A stretch of DNA of 64,000 nucleotides from JAVBNT01 sp031551355 (GCA_031551355.1 JAVBNT010000009.1:62001-126000), one strand, 5' to 3'; positions 34,428-43,205 are shown, numbered from the stretch's first letter. Numbers and translations: made by a program. The notes: a model not told the origin generated them from the sequence alone.

Positions 34428-35135
34428 ATGAAGGGTTTTCTTATCACCTTTGAGGGAATTGAAGGTACCGGTAAAAGTACTCAGGCAAGAGCGCTTTGTG
34501 AGCTGCTTGAAAAACAGGGGCTTCCCGTTCACATGACAAGGGAGCCCGGAGGGACCAGGATTGGGGATATGATAAGAGAGCTCCTTTTGAATCCTGATAA
34601 TAATGAAATGAGTTCGATGACCGAGATTTTGCTTTATGCGGCTTCAAGGGCTCAGCTTGTACATCAGTTTTTGCGGCCGTATCTTGAAGAGGGATATATT
34701 GTCATCTGTGACCGTTTTGTCGATTCAACCATTGCTTATCAGGCTTTTGGCAGAGGTATTCCTGTAAACGTTATCAGGGAGATCAATTCTGCCGCTGTTT
34801 GGAATATTGTTCCCAACATAACTTTTTATCTTGATCTGGAACCCGAGGCGTCCGTCAGGCGTGTGCGACTAAGGGTTGAAGAAACTGAGGAGATTCCTGA
34901 TCGCCTGGAGCGTGAGAAGATTGACTTTTTCAGAAAAGTCCGCGAGGGCTATATGTCACTGATAAAGGATGAGCCTTTCAGGTTCCGTGTTCTCGACGCC
35001 TCTCTTGAGCCCAGGGAGGTACATAAAAAGATCGTTGAAATTACAGAACGGGAGCTTAAGAAGGCCAATTTGTACCGTCTCCGTGAAGATGGAGGAGACC
35101 AGAGTTTTTCGATGATTGATTTTTCTATTGACTAA
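34428..35135 (+). CDS. tmk: Thymidylate kinase
   Basis: Tmk phosphorylates dTMP to dTDP. The P-loop FEGIEGTGKSTQ is at 8-19, then TREPGGTRIGDMIRELL (the DR/RE motif that contacts substrate), CDRFVDSTIAYQAFGRG, and a lid region with RLEREKIDFFRKVREGYMSL. Length 235 is somewhat above the usual 205-215, with a short C-terminal extension. GGGAGGG lies six bases before the ATG. It opens the tmk - small gene - holB - ricT-like order known from Firmicutes. Confidence 0.95.
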   Translation: MKGFLITFEGIEGTGKSTQARALCELLEKQGLPVHMTREPGGTRIGDMIRELLLNPDNNEMSSMTEILLYAASRAQLVHQFLRPYLEEGYIVICDRFVDSTIAYQAFGRGIPVNVIREINSAAVWNIVPNITFYLDLEPEASVRRVRLRVEETEEIPDRLEREKIDFFRKVREGYMSLIKDEPFRFRVLDASLEPREVHKKIVEITERELKKANLYRLREDGGDQSFSMIDFSID

Positions 35136-35146
35136 GAGGTGTTAAA

Positions 35147-35455
35147 TTGATAGACAGACGCCCTATTTTAGATGCCAGGGATTGTAAACCCGGAAATTAT
35201 AGATTTTTAAGTACAAAGCTTGCCGATTCCGATATTTTTGCCGGAAGTCTCAAAATGATTGACTGTATTGAGAAGCTTTTTTTAAAGTCTATTATTGTAA
35301 AGCCGCCGATGGAACAGCAGGTGCCTCTTGCTGAAGTCAGCTTTTTTGAGGGCCCTCTCAGAGCGCAGGTGATATTTTTTTGTTCAAAGGTTGCTACCCA
35401 AAAGCGGCCGTTGTCGGCAATACTTATTAATTCATGTCATGTTAAATACAATTAA
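35147..35455 (+). CDS. Small protein of unknown function between tmk and holB
   Basis: This 102-residue protein starts at TTG, with GAGGTG upstream. It is not recognised. It sits where Firmicutes have darA/yaaQ and yaaR between tmk and holB, but its sequence does not look like those. Hydrophobic strands such as AQVIFFCSKVA alternate with polar parts. The spacing from tmk (11 bases) and to holB supports it being real. There is no signal peptide or cluster motif. Confidence 0.6.
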   Translation: MIDRRPILDARDCKPGNYRFLSTKLADSDIFAGSLKMIDCIEKLFLKSIIVKPPMEQQVPLAEVSFFEGPLRAQVIFFCSKVATQKRPLSAILINSCHVKYN

Positions 35456-35469
35456 TTTTATTTTTGCTT

Positions 35470-36471
35470 ATGGAAGTTATAGGCCATAGAGAAGCCCTTT
35501 TAAATTTATCCAGGATTTCAGTTAAAGATAATCCGCCTCAGTCCCATCTTTTTACAGGTCCGGAAGGGGTGGGTAAATTTTTGGCGGCCAGATGGTTTGC
35601 TTCACTTTTAAACTGTTTGCAGCCTGTTTCCGCGCAGCATCTTAATCCTTGCGGAAATTGCATTTCGTGCCGTAAAATAAAGAGTGGCAATCATCCTGAT
35701 GTTAAAATAATTGAACCGGATCCAAAAACATTAAATATAAGGATTGAACATGTAAGAGAGCTTCACCGCGAATCTTCTTTTTTGCCGATTGAAGGCCGTA
35801 AAAAGGTTTTTATAGTCCGTGATTCTCACAGAATGCTTGACGGGGCTGCCAGTGCTTACCTGAAACTTCTTGAGGAACCCCCTTTGCATATGGTTCATAT
35901 TTTGACTTCGGTGAATGTGCATTCAATGCTGCCGACGATTGTGTCGAGATGTACGAAGACGCGTTTTACGCAGATAAATTGTGATGATTTGACATCTTTT
36001 CTTGTTGACAGGACAGGAAAAACTGCGGAAGAATCCGCCGTTTTAGCAGCAATATCACAGGGCAGTCCCGGACGGGCTGTTTCTTTTGCCGGTGACGACG
36101 TTTTTTTGCGTAAGCGCAGCGAGCTGTTCGGAATAATGTCGGCCATCCATGTTATCGGAGGAGCTGAGTTGTCGGTAAGAATAGATTCTGTTTTCAGTGC
36201 CGATTACGATGCCGAGCTTTTGTTTGAATTTATTGTTTTATGGCTGCGGGATTTGATTATGGTGAAGAACGAGATGCCTGTCTCATTTCTGGTTAACCGG
36301 GATTATCTTGAGCAGTTCAGGGAGCAGGCTCAGGCCGTATCAATGTGGCAGATCATGCGCACATCTTCTTTTATCGAAGAATCACGGCGGCAGATTTCAT
36401 TTCAGGTGGGAATGCCGCTTGTTCTCGAAAGGCTTTTGAAGTATATCTCTGGGGTAATGAAAACCTTGTAA
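35470..36471 (+). CDS. holB: DNA polymerase III delta' subunit
   Basis: The protein is the clamp-loader subunit delta'. It has HLFTGPEGVGKFLAARWFASLL (a P-loop-like motif), a Cys4 zinc motif that includes CGNCISCRKI, HPDVKII, KVFIVRDSHRML, the signature AYLKLLEEPP, and a C-terminal helical domain. The P-loop Lys is followed by Phe rather than Thr/Ser; delta' is not an active ATPase in most bacteria, so this is not alarming. The start ATG at 35470 gives EVIGHREALLNL, typical for the family. Its stop codon (36469-36471) lies within the first bases of a family 3 palindrome. Confidence 0.9.
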   Translation: MEVIGHREALLNLSRISVKDNPPQSHLFTGPEGVGKFLAARWFASLLNCLQPVSAQHLNPCGNCISCRKIKSGNHPDVKIIEPDPKTLNIRIEHVRELHRESSFLPIEGRKKVFIVRDSHRMLDGAASAYLKLLEEPPLHMVHILTSVNVHSMLPTIVSRCTKTRFTQINCDDLTSFLVDRTGKTAEESAVLAAISQGSPGRAVSFAGDDVFLRKRSELFGIMSAIHVIGGAELSVRIDSVFSADYDAELLFEFIVLWLRDLIMVKNEMPVSFLVNRDYLEQFREQAQAVSMWQIMRTSSFIEESRRQISFQVGMPLVLERLLKYISGVMKTL

Positions 36472-36595
36472 GGCCGTGAATTATGTCCGTATGCGTCGTC
36501 AAATCTGATTTTCGCTCATTCCGCCGTAGGAAAACTACGGCTCACTCGTCGAAATCAGTTTTGTCTTAGCCTACGAACACAATTGACTGCCTTAC
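36468..36595. repeat. Long palindromic element, copy 2 (family 3)
   Basis: The arms are GTAAGGC..GTGAATTATGTCCGTATGCG and, at the other end, TACGAACACAATTGACTGCCTTAC. The inner arms pair ATCTGATTTTCG with CGAAATCAGTTTTG. The tip is GCCGTAGGAAAACTACGGC. The element begins at the holB stop codon. Confidence 0.8.
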
Positions 36596-36634
36596 AAATA
36601 TTCTATATGTTTTTTAAGTTTATAAATAAGTTAT

Positions 36635-36790
36635 AATTGGGAACTTCTAAAAACTTATTTTTGGTGTAGATTCCCGCCGGCGCGGGAATCTACACCTTAG
36701 AAAAACTCCCTTTTATGGGGATTGCAATAAAATAAAATACTGGATCCCCGCAGGAGTTTATCCCCGTGAAAGCGGGGACCTGTATGACAG
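36635..36790. mobile_element. Truncated copy of the MITE-like element
   Basis: It begins AATTGGGAACTTCTAAAAA, like the left end of the element at 26036. It continues with a family 1 palindrome (36663-36696, GGTGTAGATTCCCGC/GCGGGAATCTACACC), CCCTTTTATGGGGATT, and a family 2 hairpin (36741-36789). The right inverted end is not seen. Confidence 0.65.
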
Positions 36791-36800
36791 AATAGATGGA

Positions 36801-36850
36801 ATAGAGGAAAGCACCGAGAGTTTATTCTCCGTGCCCTCTGTGAGGAACAA
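36801..36850. repeat. Fragment of family 4 repeat
   Basis: CACCGAGAG..CTCCGTGCCCTCTGTGAGGAAC resembles the right part of the element at 21511. Confidence 0.45.
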
Positions 36851-36942
36851 ACAGAACTACCCGTGAACATCCAAAAGATGTCAAAATTGGGTATTGGGGA
36901 GACTAATTTAATGACATTGAGAAAAACTACGTGTGTGAAGAT

Positions 36943-36967
36943 GGATCTCCGCCTGCGCGGAGATGAC
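36943..36967. repeat. Short palindrome, family 1 variant
   Basis: GGATCTCCGCctgcGCGGAGATGAC has the same layout as the other copies, with two changes in one arm compensated in the other. Confidence 0.75.
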
Positions 36968-37006
36968 AAATTTGCAACGATAATTTCTCTGACTGCATTT
37001 TATGGA

Positions 37007-37015
37007 TGTTATAAT
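37007..37015 (+). promoter_or_regulatory. Extended -10 promoter of the ricT-like gene
   Basis: TGTTATAAT lies 109 bases before the ATG at 37124; no clear -35. The 652-base gap 36472-37123 otherwise contains only repeats. Confidence 0.6.
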
Positions 37016-37123
37016 TAAATTACTAATGTAATACAGCAGCATCGGTTTATGGTTGATCTGCTGTAATTGATTCGAAATAAAAATAGTACGTGAGTAGTTA
37101 TACTCCGTAAAATGAGGAGAAAT

Positions 37124-38491
37124 ATGCCTGAAGTTGTAGGTGTTACATTTAGAAGTGCGGGGAAAGTTTATTACTTTTCCACGAATGGACTTGATTTAAA
37201 AGTCGGCGATATGGTGATTGTCGAGACCGTAAGAGGCACGGAAATTGCCAGAATCAGTCTGGGGGTTAAAGAAATTTTAGATTCGGAAATAGCCGGTGAT
37301 CTGCGCTCTGTTTTAAGGCTTGCACAAAAGGATGATCTGATTTCAAAATATCAGAAGCGTCTGCTTTCTTACCGCGCCCTGAAAATATGCAAGCGCAAAA
37401 TACGTCATCATAACCTTGACATGAAGCTTGTTGATGTCGAGTATGCGCTTGACGGCAGCAAGATAGTTTTTTATTTCAGTGCCGACGGAAGGGTCGATTT
37501 CAGAAATCTTGTCAGAGAGCTTGCCGGTATATTCAAAAAACGTATTGAGCTTCATCAAATCGGCGTTAGAGATGAGGCGAAGATCCTCGGCGGAATCGGG
37601 CCCTGCGGAAGGGCTGTCTGCTGTAACGTATTTATGCCGGAGTTTGCCCCGGTTTCGATAAAAATGGCGAAAGAGCAGAACCTTTCTCTCAATCCTGAAA
37701 GAATATCCGGTTCATGCGGGCGTTTTATGTGCTGTTTAAAGCATGAGTATGAAGTATATCATGAAGCTCTTAAGATTTACCCGACTCCCGGTTCTATTGT
37801 CGGAACTCCCGACGGTGAAGCCAAAGTAGTCGAGCAGTATATAGCCAAGGGGGCACTGCTGGTAGAAAATCAGAATAAGGGCCGTTTTGAAGTAAAGATA
37901 GACGATGTTTTACGTACGCCGGCAAAGACAGGCGAAGGGGGCCGTGACAATAAGGAAGCGGATAGAAACCGTAATTTGGAAAAACCGCCCGCCAATCAGG
38001 GAACAAATCTTCCGTCGGAACCACGGAATACAAGCGCGGCGGAGCAGAAAAATGAGCAGCAGGACGGACGGTTCGACAGATCCGCAGAGCGCGAGCATCC
38101 GGCTAAGCAGGGACAAAAACGCGGGCAAAGACAGGGCAACCGTAATGCCCAGGATCAGCAGCAAAGAAATAATGAGGAGCGCGGCGTAAATCAGAATGCC
38201 GGGAAAAACAGGCCCCCGCAAAGAAGGCATGAGCCGCCCAAAGGAGATGTTCCCGTAAGAACGCAGCAGCCAGCCGATGCAAAAAATGTAAATCAGCCCT
38301 CTGCGGAAGATACTCCTAAAAGCAGGAACAATCGTAACAGAAGAAGACATCATAGAAACAGGCCTCAGGGGCAAAATCAACCGCAAAGGAATGCCAATGA
38401 GGCAGAACCGCGCAATACCTCAACAGTCCAGGCGGCAAAGCCGCGCCACCAGGCAGTTGCGCCCGATAAAAATCAAGGCGGTGAAAAATAA
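37124..38491 (+). CDS. RicT-like PSP1-domain protein with long basic disordered tail
   Basis: This 455-residue protein has the PSP1/RicT core (residues 1-270). It starts PEVVGVTFRSAGKVYYF, then IADVEYTLDG-like (VDVEYALDGSKIVFYFSADGRVDFR), and ends with the Cys-rich LGGIGPCGRAVCCNVF and SGSCGRFMCCLKHEYEVY. In B. subtilis RicT these Cys help bind iron-sulfur clusters of the RicAFT complex, which affects RNase Y maturation. The tail (about 275-455) is rich in Asn, Gln, Arg and Pro (RNRRRHHRNRPQGQNQ), unstructured and basic, perhaps RNA-binding. The start at 37124 is chosen for AGGAG; 37112 is also in frame. Stop overlaps the namZ start. Confidence 0.85.
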   Translation: MPEVVGVTFRSAGKVYYFSTNGLDLKVGDMVIVETVRGTEIARISLGVKEILDSEIAGDLRSVLRLAQKDDLISKYQKRLLSYRALKICKRKIRHHNLDMKLVDVEYALDGSKIVFYFSADGRVDFRNLVRELAGIFKKRIELHQIGVRDEAKILGGIGPCGRAVCCNVFMPEFAPVSIKMAKEQNLSLNPERISGSCGRFMCCLKHEYEVYHEALKIYPTPGSIVGTPDGEAKVVEQYIAKGALLVENQNKGRFEVKIDDVLRTPAKTGEGGRDNKEADRNRNLEKPPANQGTNLPSEPRNTSAAEQKNEQQDGRFDRSAEREHPAKQGQKRGQRQGNRNAQDQQQRNNEERGVNQNAGKNRPPQRRHEPPKGDVPVRTQQPADAKNVNQPSAEDTPKSRNNRNRRRHHRNRPQGQNQPQRNANEAEPRNTSTVQAAKPRHQAVAPDKNQGGEK

Positions 38492-39663
38492 TGACAGCAA
38501 AAGTTTTGACCGGCATAGATGTTCTGGTGAAACAGAATTTTGATGTTTTGGCGGAAGCCAAAATAGGCTTGTTGGTAAATCAGGCTTCCGTTGACGGTAA
38601 TATAAATCATACTCTTTCCCATTTTTTGGGCAATAAGAAATTTGAACTAAAAGCGTTATTCGGACCTCAGCACGGCATTTACGGTCATACGCAGGATAAC
38701 ATGATCGAATGGCAGAGTTTTGATGACGAAAAGCTCTCGATACCTGTTTACAGCCTGTATGGTGAGCTGCGGCAGCCGTCGGAAGAGATGCTGGCGGGTA
38801 TTGATACGGTAGTAATAGATCTTCAGGATATCGGGGCCAGGTATTATACATTTCTGTGGACGGCGTATCTTATGCTTTTAAGATGTTCTTCCATGGGAAT
38901 CAGGGTCGTTGTTCTGGATCGCCCTAATCCCATAAACGGCGTGTCAATAGAAGGTCCTGTCCTGAAGGAGCAGTATAAATCTTTTGTAGGGCTTTATCCT
39001 ATTCCCATCCGCCATGGCATGACGATGGGCGAGCTGCTGTTTATGATGTATAAAGAGAGCGGCCTTGCTTCTAAATTGATCGTTGTGACAATGGAAGGCT
39101 GGCGCCGCGGTATGTGGTTTGAAGACACCGGACTTCCCTGGGTTCTCCCTTCTCCGAATATGCCTACGGTCGATACTGCCTGTGTATATCCCGGCTTTTG
39201 TCTGCTTGAAGGGACGCAGATGTCGGAAGGCCGCGGAACGGTCAGACCTTTTGAACTGTTTGGTGCGCCGTATATCGATCCGAATATACTGGCCGCCGAT
39301 TTGTCCGCTATCCCCGGCCTGCATTTCCGGCCGGCTTTTTTTGAGCCGACATTCCAAAAATACCGGGGTGTCCTTTGCGGCGGCGGGCAGTTGCATGTCA
39401 CAGACAGGAGCAGTTTTGAGTCCCTTTATACAGTGTGCCGCGTGCTTGCCAGTGTCATAAAACACTGGGGGGATGATTTTAAATGGAAAGAGCCTCCTTA
39501 TGAATATGAACATGAGAAGCTGCCGATAGATATTTTGTGCGGCGGCACGGAAATCAGGGAATCATTGGAGTCCGGCCTGTCCGTCGACGAGCTAAGGGCT
39601 TCCTGGATTAAGGACGAAACGTCTTTTAGAAAACGCCGTCAGGATTTTTTATTTTACGAATAG
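38491..39663 (+). CDS. namZ: Exo-beta-N-acetylmuramidase NamZ-like (DUF1343)
   Basis: This 390-residue protein belongs to the DUF1343/NamZ family, which releases terminal MurNAc from peptidoglycan fragments. It has TGIDVL near the start, LFGPQHGIYGH, YSLYGELRQPSEEML, VIDLQDIGARYYTFLWT, DRPNPINGVSIEGP and EGTQMSEGRGTVRPFELFGAPYID; the last is the most conserved family motif. No signal peptide is present, so it would act in the cytosol on imported fragments, unlike secreted versions. Its ATG shares one base with the ricT-like stop. The next two genes encode the nucleotidyltransferase and kinase of MurNAc salvage. Confidence 0.85.
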   Translation: MTAKVLTGIDVLVKQNFDVLAEAKIGLLVNQASVDGNINHTLSHFLGNKKFELKALFGPQHGIYGHTQDNMIEWQSFDDEKLSIPVYSLYGELRQPSEEMLAGIDTVVIDLQDIGARYYTFLWTAYLMLLRCSSMGIRVVVLDRPNPINGVSIEGPVLKEQYKSFVGLYPIPIRHGMTMGELLFMMYKESGLASKLIVVTMEGWRRGMWFEDTGLPWVLPSPNMPTVDTACVYPGFCLLEGTQMSEGRGTVRPFELFGAPYIDPNILAADLSAIPGLHFRPAFFEPTFQKYRGVLCGGGQLHVTDRSSFESLYTVCRVLASVIKHWGDDFKWKEPPYEYEHEKLPIDILCGGTEIRESLESGLSVDELRASWIKDETSFRKRRQDFLFYE

Positions 39664-39672
39664 AGTTTAACT

Positions 39673-40605
39673 ATGAAAGCATTGATTTTATCGGCAGGCC
39701 TGGGAACGAGGCTCAGACCGATGACGGAGTATATTCCCAAGCCTCTTGCCCCTGTTGTTCACAAGCCGATTTTATCTGTGATTGCGGATATGCTGCTTGA
39801 CTGCGGGGTTGATGGTCTGGGATTTAATCTTCACCATTTGCCGGATAGTATTGAGAGATATGTAAAAAACAATATTACGGTGCCGTCAGCTTTTTTTTAT
39901 GAGCGGGAAATATTGGGAACCGGCGCGTCTATCGGTGTTTTTGCCGAAACGGTAGAGGATGATTTTTTTATTGTTTATAATGGAGATATCGTTTCTGATC
40001 TTGATGTTTCCGCCTTGGTCGCGTCACATGCCGGCGGCGGCGCCGATGTGACGATGGCTCTTATTGCTGATGGTCCGGCAAATAAAATAAGGGTTCTGGA
40101 ATCGGGGGAAGTCGTTGATATGCGCTCCGAACTTGGTGTTGCCGGCGATATCGGTTCGCTTTTGACTTTCAGCGGCGTCGCAGTATACAGTGCCGGTTTT
40201 GCCCGTTCAATGCCCGTGGACAGGTTTTATTCCGTGATCGATTTTATGATTGAGGGTCTGAGAGCCGGTAAAATTTCTGTAAGAGGGTTTGTTTGCGATA
40301 ACGTTTACTGGAACGATATAGGAGATCCGCGGGCTTATTTAAAAATGCATCACGATGTCATGATTGACAAAATTTTTAAACCAAAGGGAGTTTCCGCAGG
40401 TAGTAACGGCGTTTTTATCGCCGAAAATGCCGTTGTCGGCGGCAATTTTGATCCGGAAGGCTTCGTTGCCGTCAGTTCCGGTGTTGTTATCGGCAGTGAC
40501 GTGAAACTTAAAAATTCGCTTGTTCTTGATTCCGCGAAAATTGCCGACGGCGCGGAGATTGCCGGTGCGGTTGTTGGCCCCGGTTTTTTGATGGAGGGTT
40601 TTTAA
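39673..40605 (+). CDS. murU: MurU-like MurNAc-1-phosphate uridylyltransferase
   Basis: This 310-residue nucleotidyltransferase begins MKALILSAGLGTRLRPMTE with the family's IPKPLAPVVHKP Lys. Next come NLHHLPDSI, GTGASIG, VYNGDIVSDLD (metal Asp) and VYWNDIGDPRAYL, the MurU-type C-terminal. A left-handed helix-like tail (AENAVVGGNF..GVVIGSDVKL) adds about 80 residues over the 220-240 of Pseudomonas MurU. The assignment to MurNAc rather than hexose-1-phosphate is from context: namZ before, amgK after with no gap. Confidence 0.75.
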   Translation: MKALILSAGLGTRLRPMTEYIPKPLAPVVHKPILSVIADMLLDCGVDGLGFNLHHLPDSIERYVKNNITVPSAFFYEREILGTGASIGVFAETVEDDFFIVYNGDIVSDLDVSALVASHAGGGADVTMALIADGPANKIRVLESGEVVDMRSELGVAGDIGSLLTFSGVAVYSAGFARSMPVDRFYSVIDFMIEGLRAGKISVRGFVCDNVYWNDIGDPRAYLKMHHDVMIDKIFKPKGVSAGSNGVFIAENAVVGGNFDPEGFVAVSSGVVIGSDVKLKNSLVLDSAKIADGAEIAGAVVGPGFLMEGF

Positions 40606-41610
40606 ATGGAAAAAATACTTGAGGAAAAGCTTTGTTCCCGTTTAAACTCCGATGATATATCGATAGAGCCTATTGACACCGGCGGCTCTGCCAGACAGTT
40701 TTTCCGGGTGTCCGCGGCAGGCAAAAGCGTCATCCTTTCCATTACACCCGATGCCGGGGAATTTGCCTATTATACCTGTTTTGCTGATTTTTTTCTCAAA
40801 AACGGCATTTCTCTGCCTGAATTTTATGAATGTGTCCCCGCATACGGGGCTGTGATTATGGAAGATTTGGGCAATATCTCGCTTTACGAAGCGATCCAAA
40901 ACAGGTTGTCCGCCAAACCGGCGGCTGAGCTTTATAAAAGTGTTTTGCATGAGCTTGTGCGCTTTCAAAAAACGGACGTTAAGGATTGCCCTGAAATGCT
41001 GTCAAGGCCTTTTGACTATGATGTTTTGCGGTGGGAGACTGATTATTTTTCTCAACATATACCGGGCACTTTTTTGAATCAGCCGGCAATGATCGGGGAA
41101 GGTGTTGCCCGGGAGTTTGAACTGCTTGCCGGAGAGGTTGCCTCGCAGCCTGTTTTTCCCATGCACAGGGATTTTCAGTCTCAGAATATTTATATAAAAG
41201 ATGAAAAAATATATTTTATTGATTTTCAGGGCGCCAGGATGGGCCCCGTTTTTTATGATGCGGCTTCTCTGATCAACGATCCGTATGTATCTCTGCAAAA
41301 AAAGGACCGCGAAGAACTTTTTGAATATTATTACCGCCTGCTTTATGACGCTTCTCTGTACCGCCTGCCGTTCGCGTCCGCCGGAAGGGATTTTCTGCTT
41401 GCTTCGTTGCAGCGTATTATGCAGGCTTTGGGCGCATATGGAAATCTGGGCATTAATAAGGGCAAGAAAAAATTTCTGCAGTATATATCCCCTGCTCTGG
41501 CAATAATTAATGAGCTATTGACAGAGTCAATCGATTTCCCCTGTTTACAGGGGGTTGTTAAAGAAATAATTACATTAAATTCAAGAAATGTTAACTTAAA
41601 CGTGTTATAA
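40606..41610 (+). CDS. amgK: AmgK-like anomeric MurNAc/GlcNAc kinase
   Basis: This 334-residue protein is in the aminoglycoside-phosphotransferase-like kinase superfamily. GGSARQFFRVSAAGKSVILSI has the nucleotide loop; MHRDFQSQNI is the catalytic loop (Asp); FIDFQGARMGPVFYDAASLINDPYVSL holds the metal Asp and the AmgK-type signature. In Pseudomonas, AmgK phosphorylates MurNAc at the anomeric carbon, and MurU then makes UDP-MurNAc. It abuts murU with no gap. The promoter of the pseudopilin cluster lies in its last codons. Confidence 0.8.
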   Translation: MEKILEEKLCSRLNSDDISIEPIDTGGSARQFFRVSAAGKSVILSITPDAGEFAYYTCFADFFLKNGISLPEFYECVPAYGAVIMEDLGNISLYEAIQNRLSAKPAAELYKSVLHELVRFQKTDVKDCPEMLSRPFDYDVLRWETDYFSQHIPGTFLNQPAMIGEGVAREFELLAGEVASQPVFPMHRDFQSQNIYIKDEKIYFIDFQGARMGPVFYDAASLINDPYVSLQKKDREELFEYYYRLLYDASLYRLPFASAGRDFLLASLQRIMQALGAYGNLGINKGKKKFLQYISPALAIINELLTESIDFPCLQGVVKEIITLNSRNVNLNVL

Positions 41611-41611
41611 T
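41603..41611 (+). promoter_or_regulatory. Extended -10 promoter before pseudopilin cassette 1
   Basis: TGTTATAAT overlaps the amgK stop codon and is 27 bases before the first pseudopilin start. The -35 is weak. Confidence 0.55.
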
Positions 41612-41637
41612 ATTGGCAGTAAATAAAAATTAGGGTG

Positions 41638-42369
41638 ATGGTTTTGGGTAGATTTAGGTCACGGGGTTTAACTTTAATAGAGACTATTTTCGCCATGTGG
41701 ATTTTTTCCATTGTGGTTCTTTCGGTTTCCGTTTGTATTTCTGGTATGAATGCCAAAGCCAATCAGAGAAAACTTCAGGCCCTGGCTTTGGCAAGGAGCG
41801 AGTGTGAGCGTGTAAAGTGTTTTATAAATTCCGGCTATCTGAGTAACGGCAATAATAGCAATAAAAAATATACGAGAATTTTTTCGATAACCGATAAACA
41901 TGATGTGTCTTATGATAGCTCCGGCAGTGTTGTTTTTGAACGTCAGGATAATATGGAGCCGATATGTTATGACAAGGAACTTACCGGACATTTTTATAAG
42001 CCTTCGGATTTGTCCGGGATTCCGGCAAGCATAACGACAGGGCGTGACCCAGGAACCGTAATAGGCCCGGACGGAAATAGATCCACGCTTGATCCGGAAA
42101 GCGTTTCGCGTGATTTCAGGAGTTCGGCAATTGAAAATGACGATCTTGCCAATCCTAAGTTGGTAAAAAAAAGACTTTGCAAGGGCTATATTGTAGATGT
42201 TGTAATTGAAAAGGAACCGGGAGCGACACCGGCGCCGGGAAATATCTCCTTTTATAAAGTTCGAACCCGGGTTGCCTGGCTTGAAAAGGACGCTAAGGGA
42301 CATTTTGCCGTAAGGACGGTTCGTTTTGTATCGGCAGCTTCTTCTTCCGTGTCTGTCTATCGGCCATAA
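41638..42369 (+). CDS. Cassette 1: GspI-like pseudopilin
   Basis: This 243-residue protein carries a type IV prepilin signal SRGLTLIETIF, cleaved after Gly, with Glu at position 5 of the mature form, followed by a hydrophobic helix (FAMWIFSIVVLSVSVC). CISGMNAKANQRKLQALALARSE, just after, is shared by all four cassette-first proteins in the window. The hydrophobic N-terminal helix would insert in the membrane or filament. The soluble part is not recognised, and ends with FYKVRTRVAWLEK. The start could be ATG 41638, GTG 41635 or TTG 41644; the other cassettes start with TTG/GTG. Role: minor pseudopilin, perhaps I of an I-J-K tip complex. Confidence 0.8.
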   Translation: MVLGRFRSRGLTLIETIFAMWIFSIVVLSVSVCISGMNAKANQRKLQALALARSECERVKCFINSGYLSNGNNSNKKYTRIFSITDKHDVSYDSSGSVVFERQDNMEPICYDKELTGHFYKPSDLSGIPASITTGRDPGTVIGPDGNRSTLDPESVSRDFRSSAIENDDLANPKLVKKRLCKGYIVDVVIEKEPGATPAPGNISFYKVRTRVAWLEKDAKGHFAVRTVRFVSAASSSVSVYRP

Positions 42370-42392
42370 AGTAAAATTAGGATGGGGCTTGT

Positions 42393-43196
42393 ATGTTTTT
42401 CAGGAAAAAAATCGGATTCAGCCTTATAGAGGTCGTTGTTGTTACGGTATTTATGTTTGCGATTTGTATGATTTTTTATAAACTTCTGACTGTTTCGACC
42501 AAAACATCGAACAGTTCCTTAAGTGCCGGCACCACCTTAAAAACAGCGCTTGTTTTTTCAGATATCGTTTCAAAGCCACTTAAATGCACGCAGGCTTCAC
42601 TGATAACGGTTTACCCGATGAGGGACAGTCAGCATCAGTCGAAGGCTTTTGCTTTTCCGTATCCCGGAGATTACGCGTCTTCCAAATTATCCTGTGAGTT
42701 TACTGATTTTGGTTGGCAAAAGTTGGATCTTAACACGACTTCTCCCTTTACTGGTAAGCTTAACGTCTGGGAAACTGTCGTTGTTTATTATTATGATAAA
42801 GATGGCTCAGTATTTGGCAAAGATAAAAAAGACAAAAAGGACAGCAGTAAATATGAGGACTGCATCTACGAAATTGTTGGCAAGTTTCCCAAAGATCCTG
42901 CTACCGAAGCGTTTTTTCTGCAAAAAACGGCTCTTCCTACGTCTTTCAGCACATTACTTGACGACAATCTGCAAGCTTTTGTTGAAAATGCCAGGAAGGC
43001 CGGCAGTTTTAGAAGGGTTGCCGAGCACGTTGTTTTTTTCAAAGTCTCGCTTGAATCCTACCCGATGGTGCGCATTGACACTTCCGTGGCCTACGGAAGG
43101 GGCGGCAGTTCTGTATCTGCCGGTGCCGAGGATGTAAATATTGGAAATACTACCGAGGTTTTTGATTTGAGTTTTGATATTTTACCGGGTATTTAG
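42393..43196 (+). CDS. Cassette 1: GspJ-like pseudopilin
   Basis: This 267-residue prepilin starts MFFRKKIGFSLIEVVVVTVF: a short basic leader, Gly, then FSLIE with Glu5, and a hydrophobic helix. A C-terminal part shared with the other cassettes contains VVVYYYDKDGSVFG (about 130-145) and RRVAEHVVFFKVSLESYPMVRI...VAYGRGG, ending with FDLSFDILPG. This is the most divergent of the four copies. AGGATGGGG precedes the ATG. It lies between I-like and K-like genes. Confidence 0.8.
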   Translation: MFFRKKIGFSLIEVVVVTVFMFAICMIFYKLLTVSTKTSNSSLSAGTTLKTALVFSDIVSKPLKCTQASLITVYPMRDSQHQSKAFAFPYPGDYASSKLSCEFTDFGWQKLDLNTTSPFTGKLNVWETVVVYYYDKDGSVFGKDKKDKKDSSKYEDCIYEIVGKFPKDPATEAFFLQKTALPTSFSTLLDDNLQAFVENARKAGSFRRVAEHVVFFKVSLESYPMVRIDTSVAYGRGGSSVSAGAEDVNIGNTTEVFDLSFDILPGI

Positions 43197-43205
43197 GGGG
43201 TTTTA

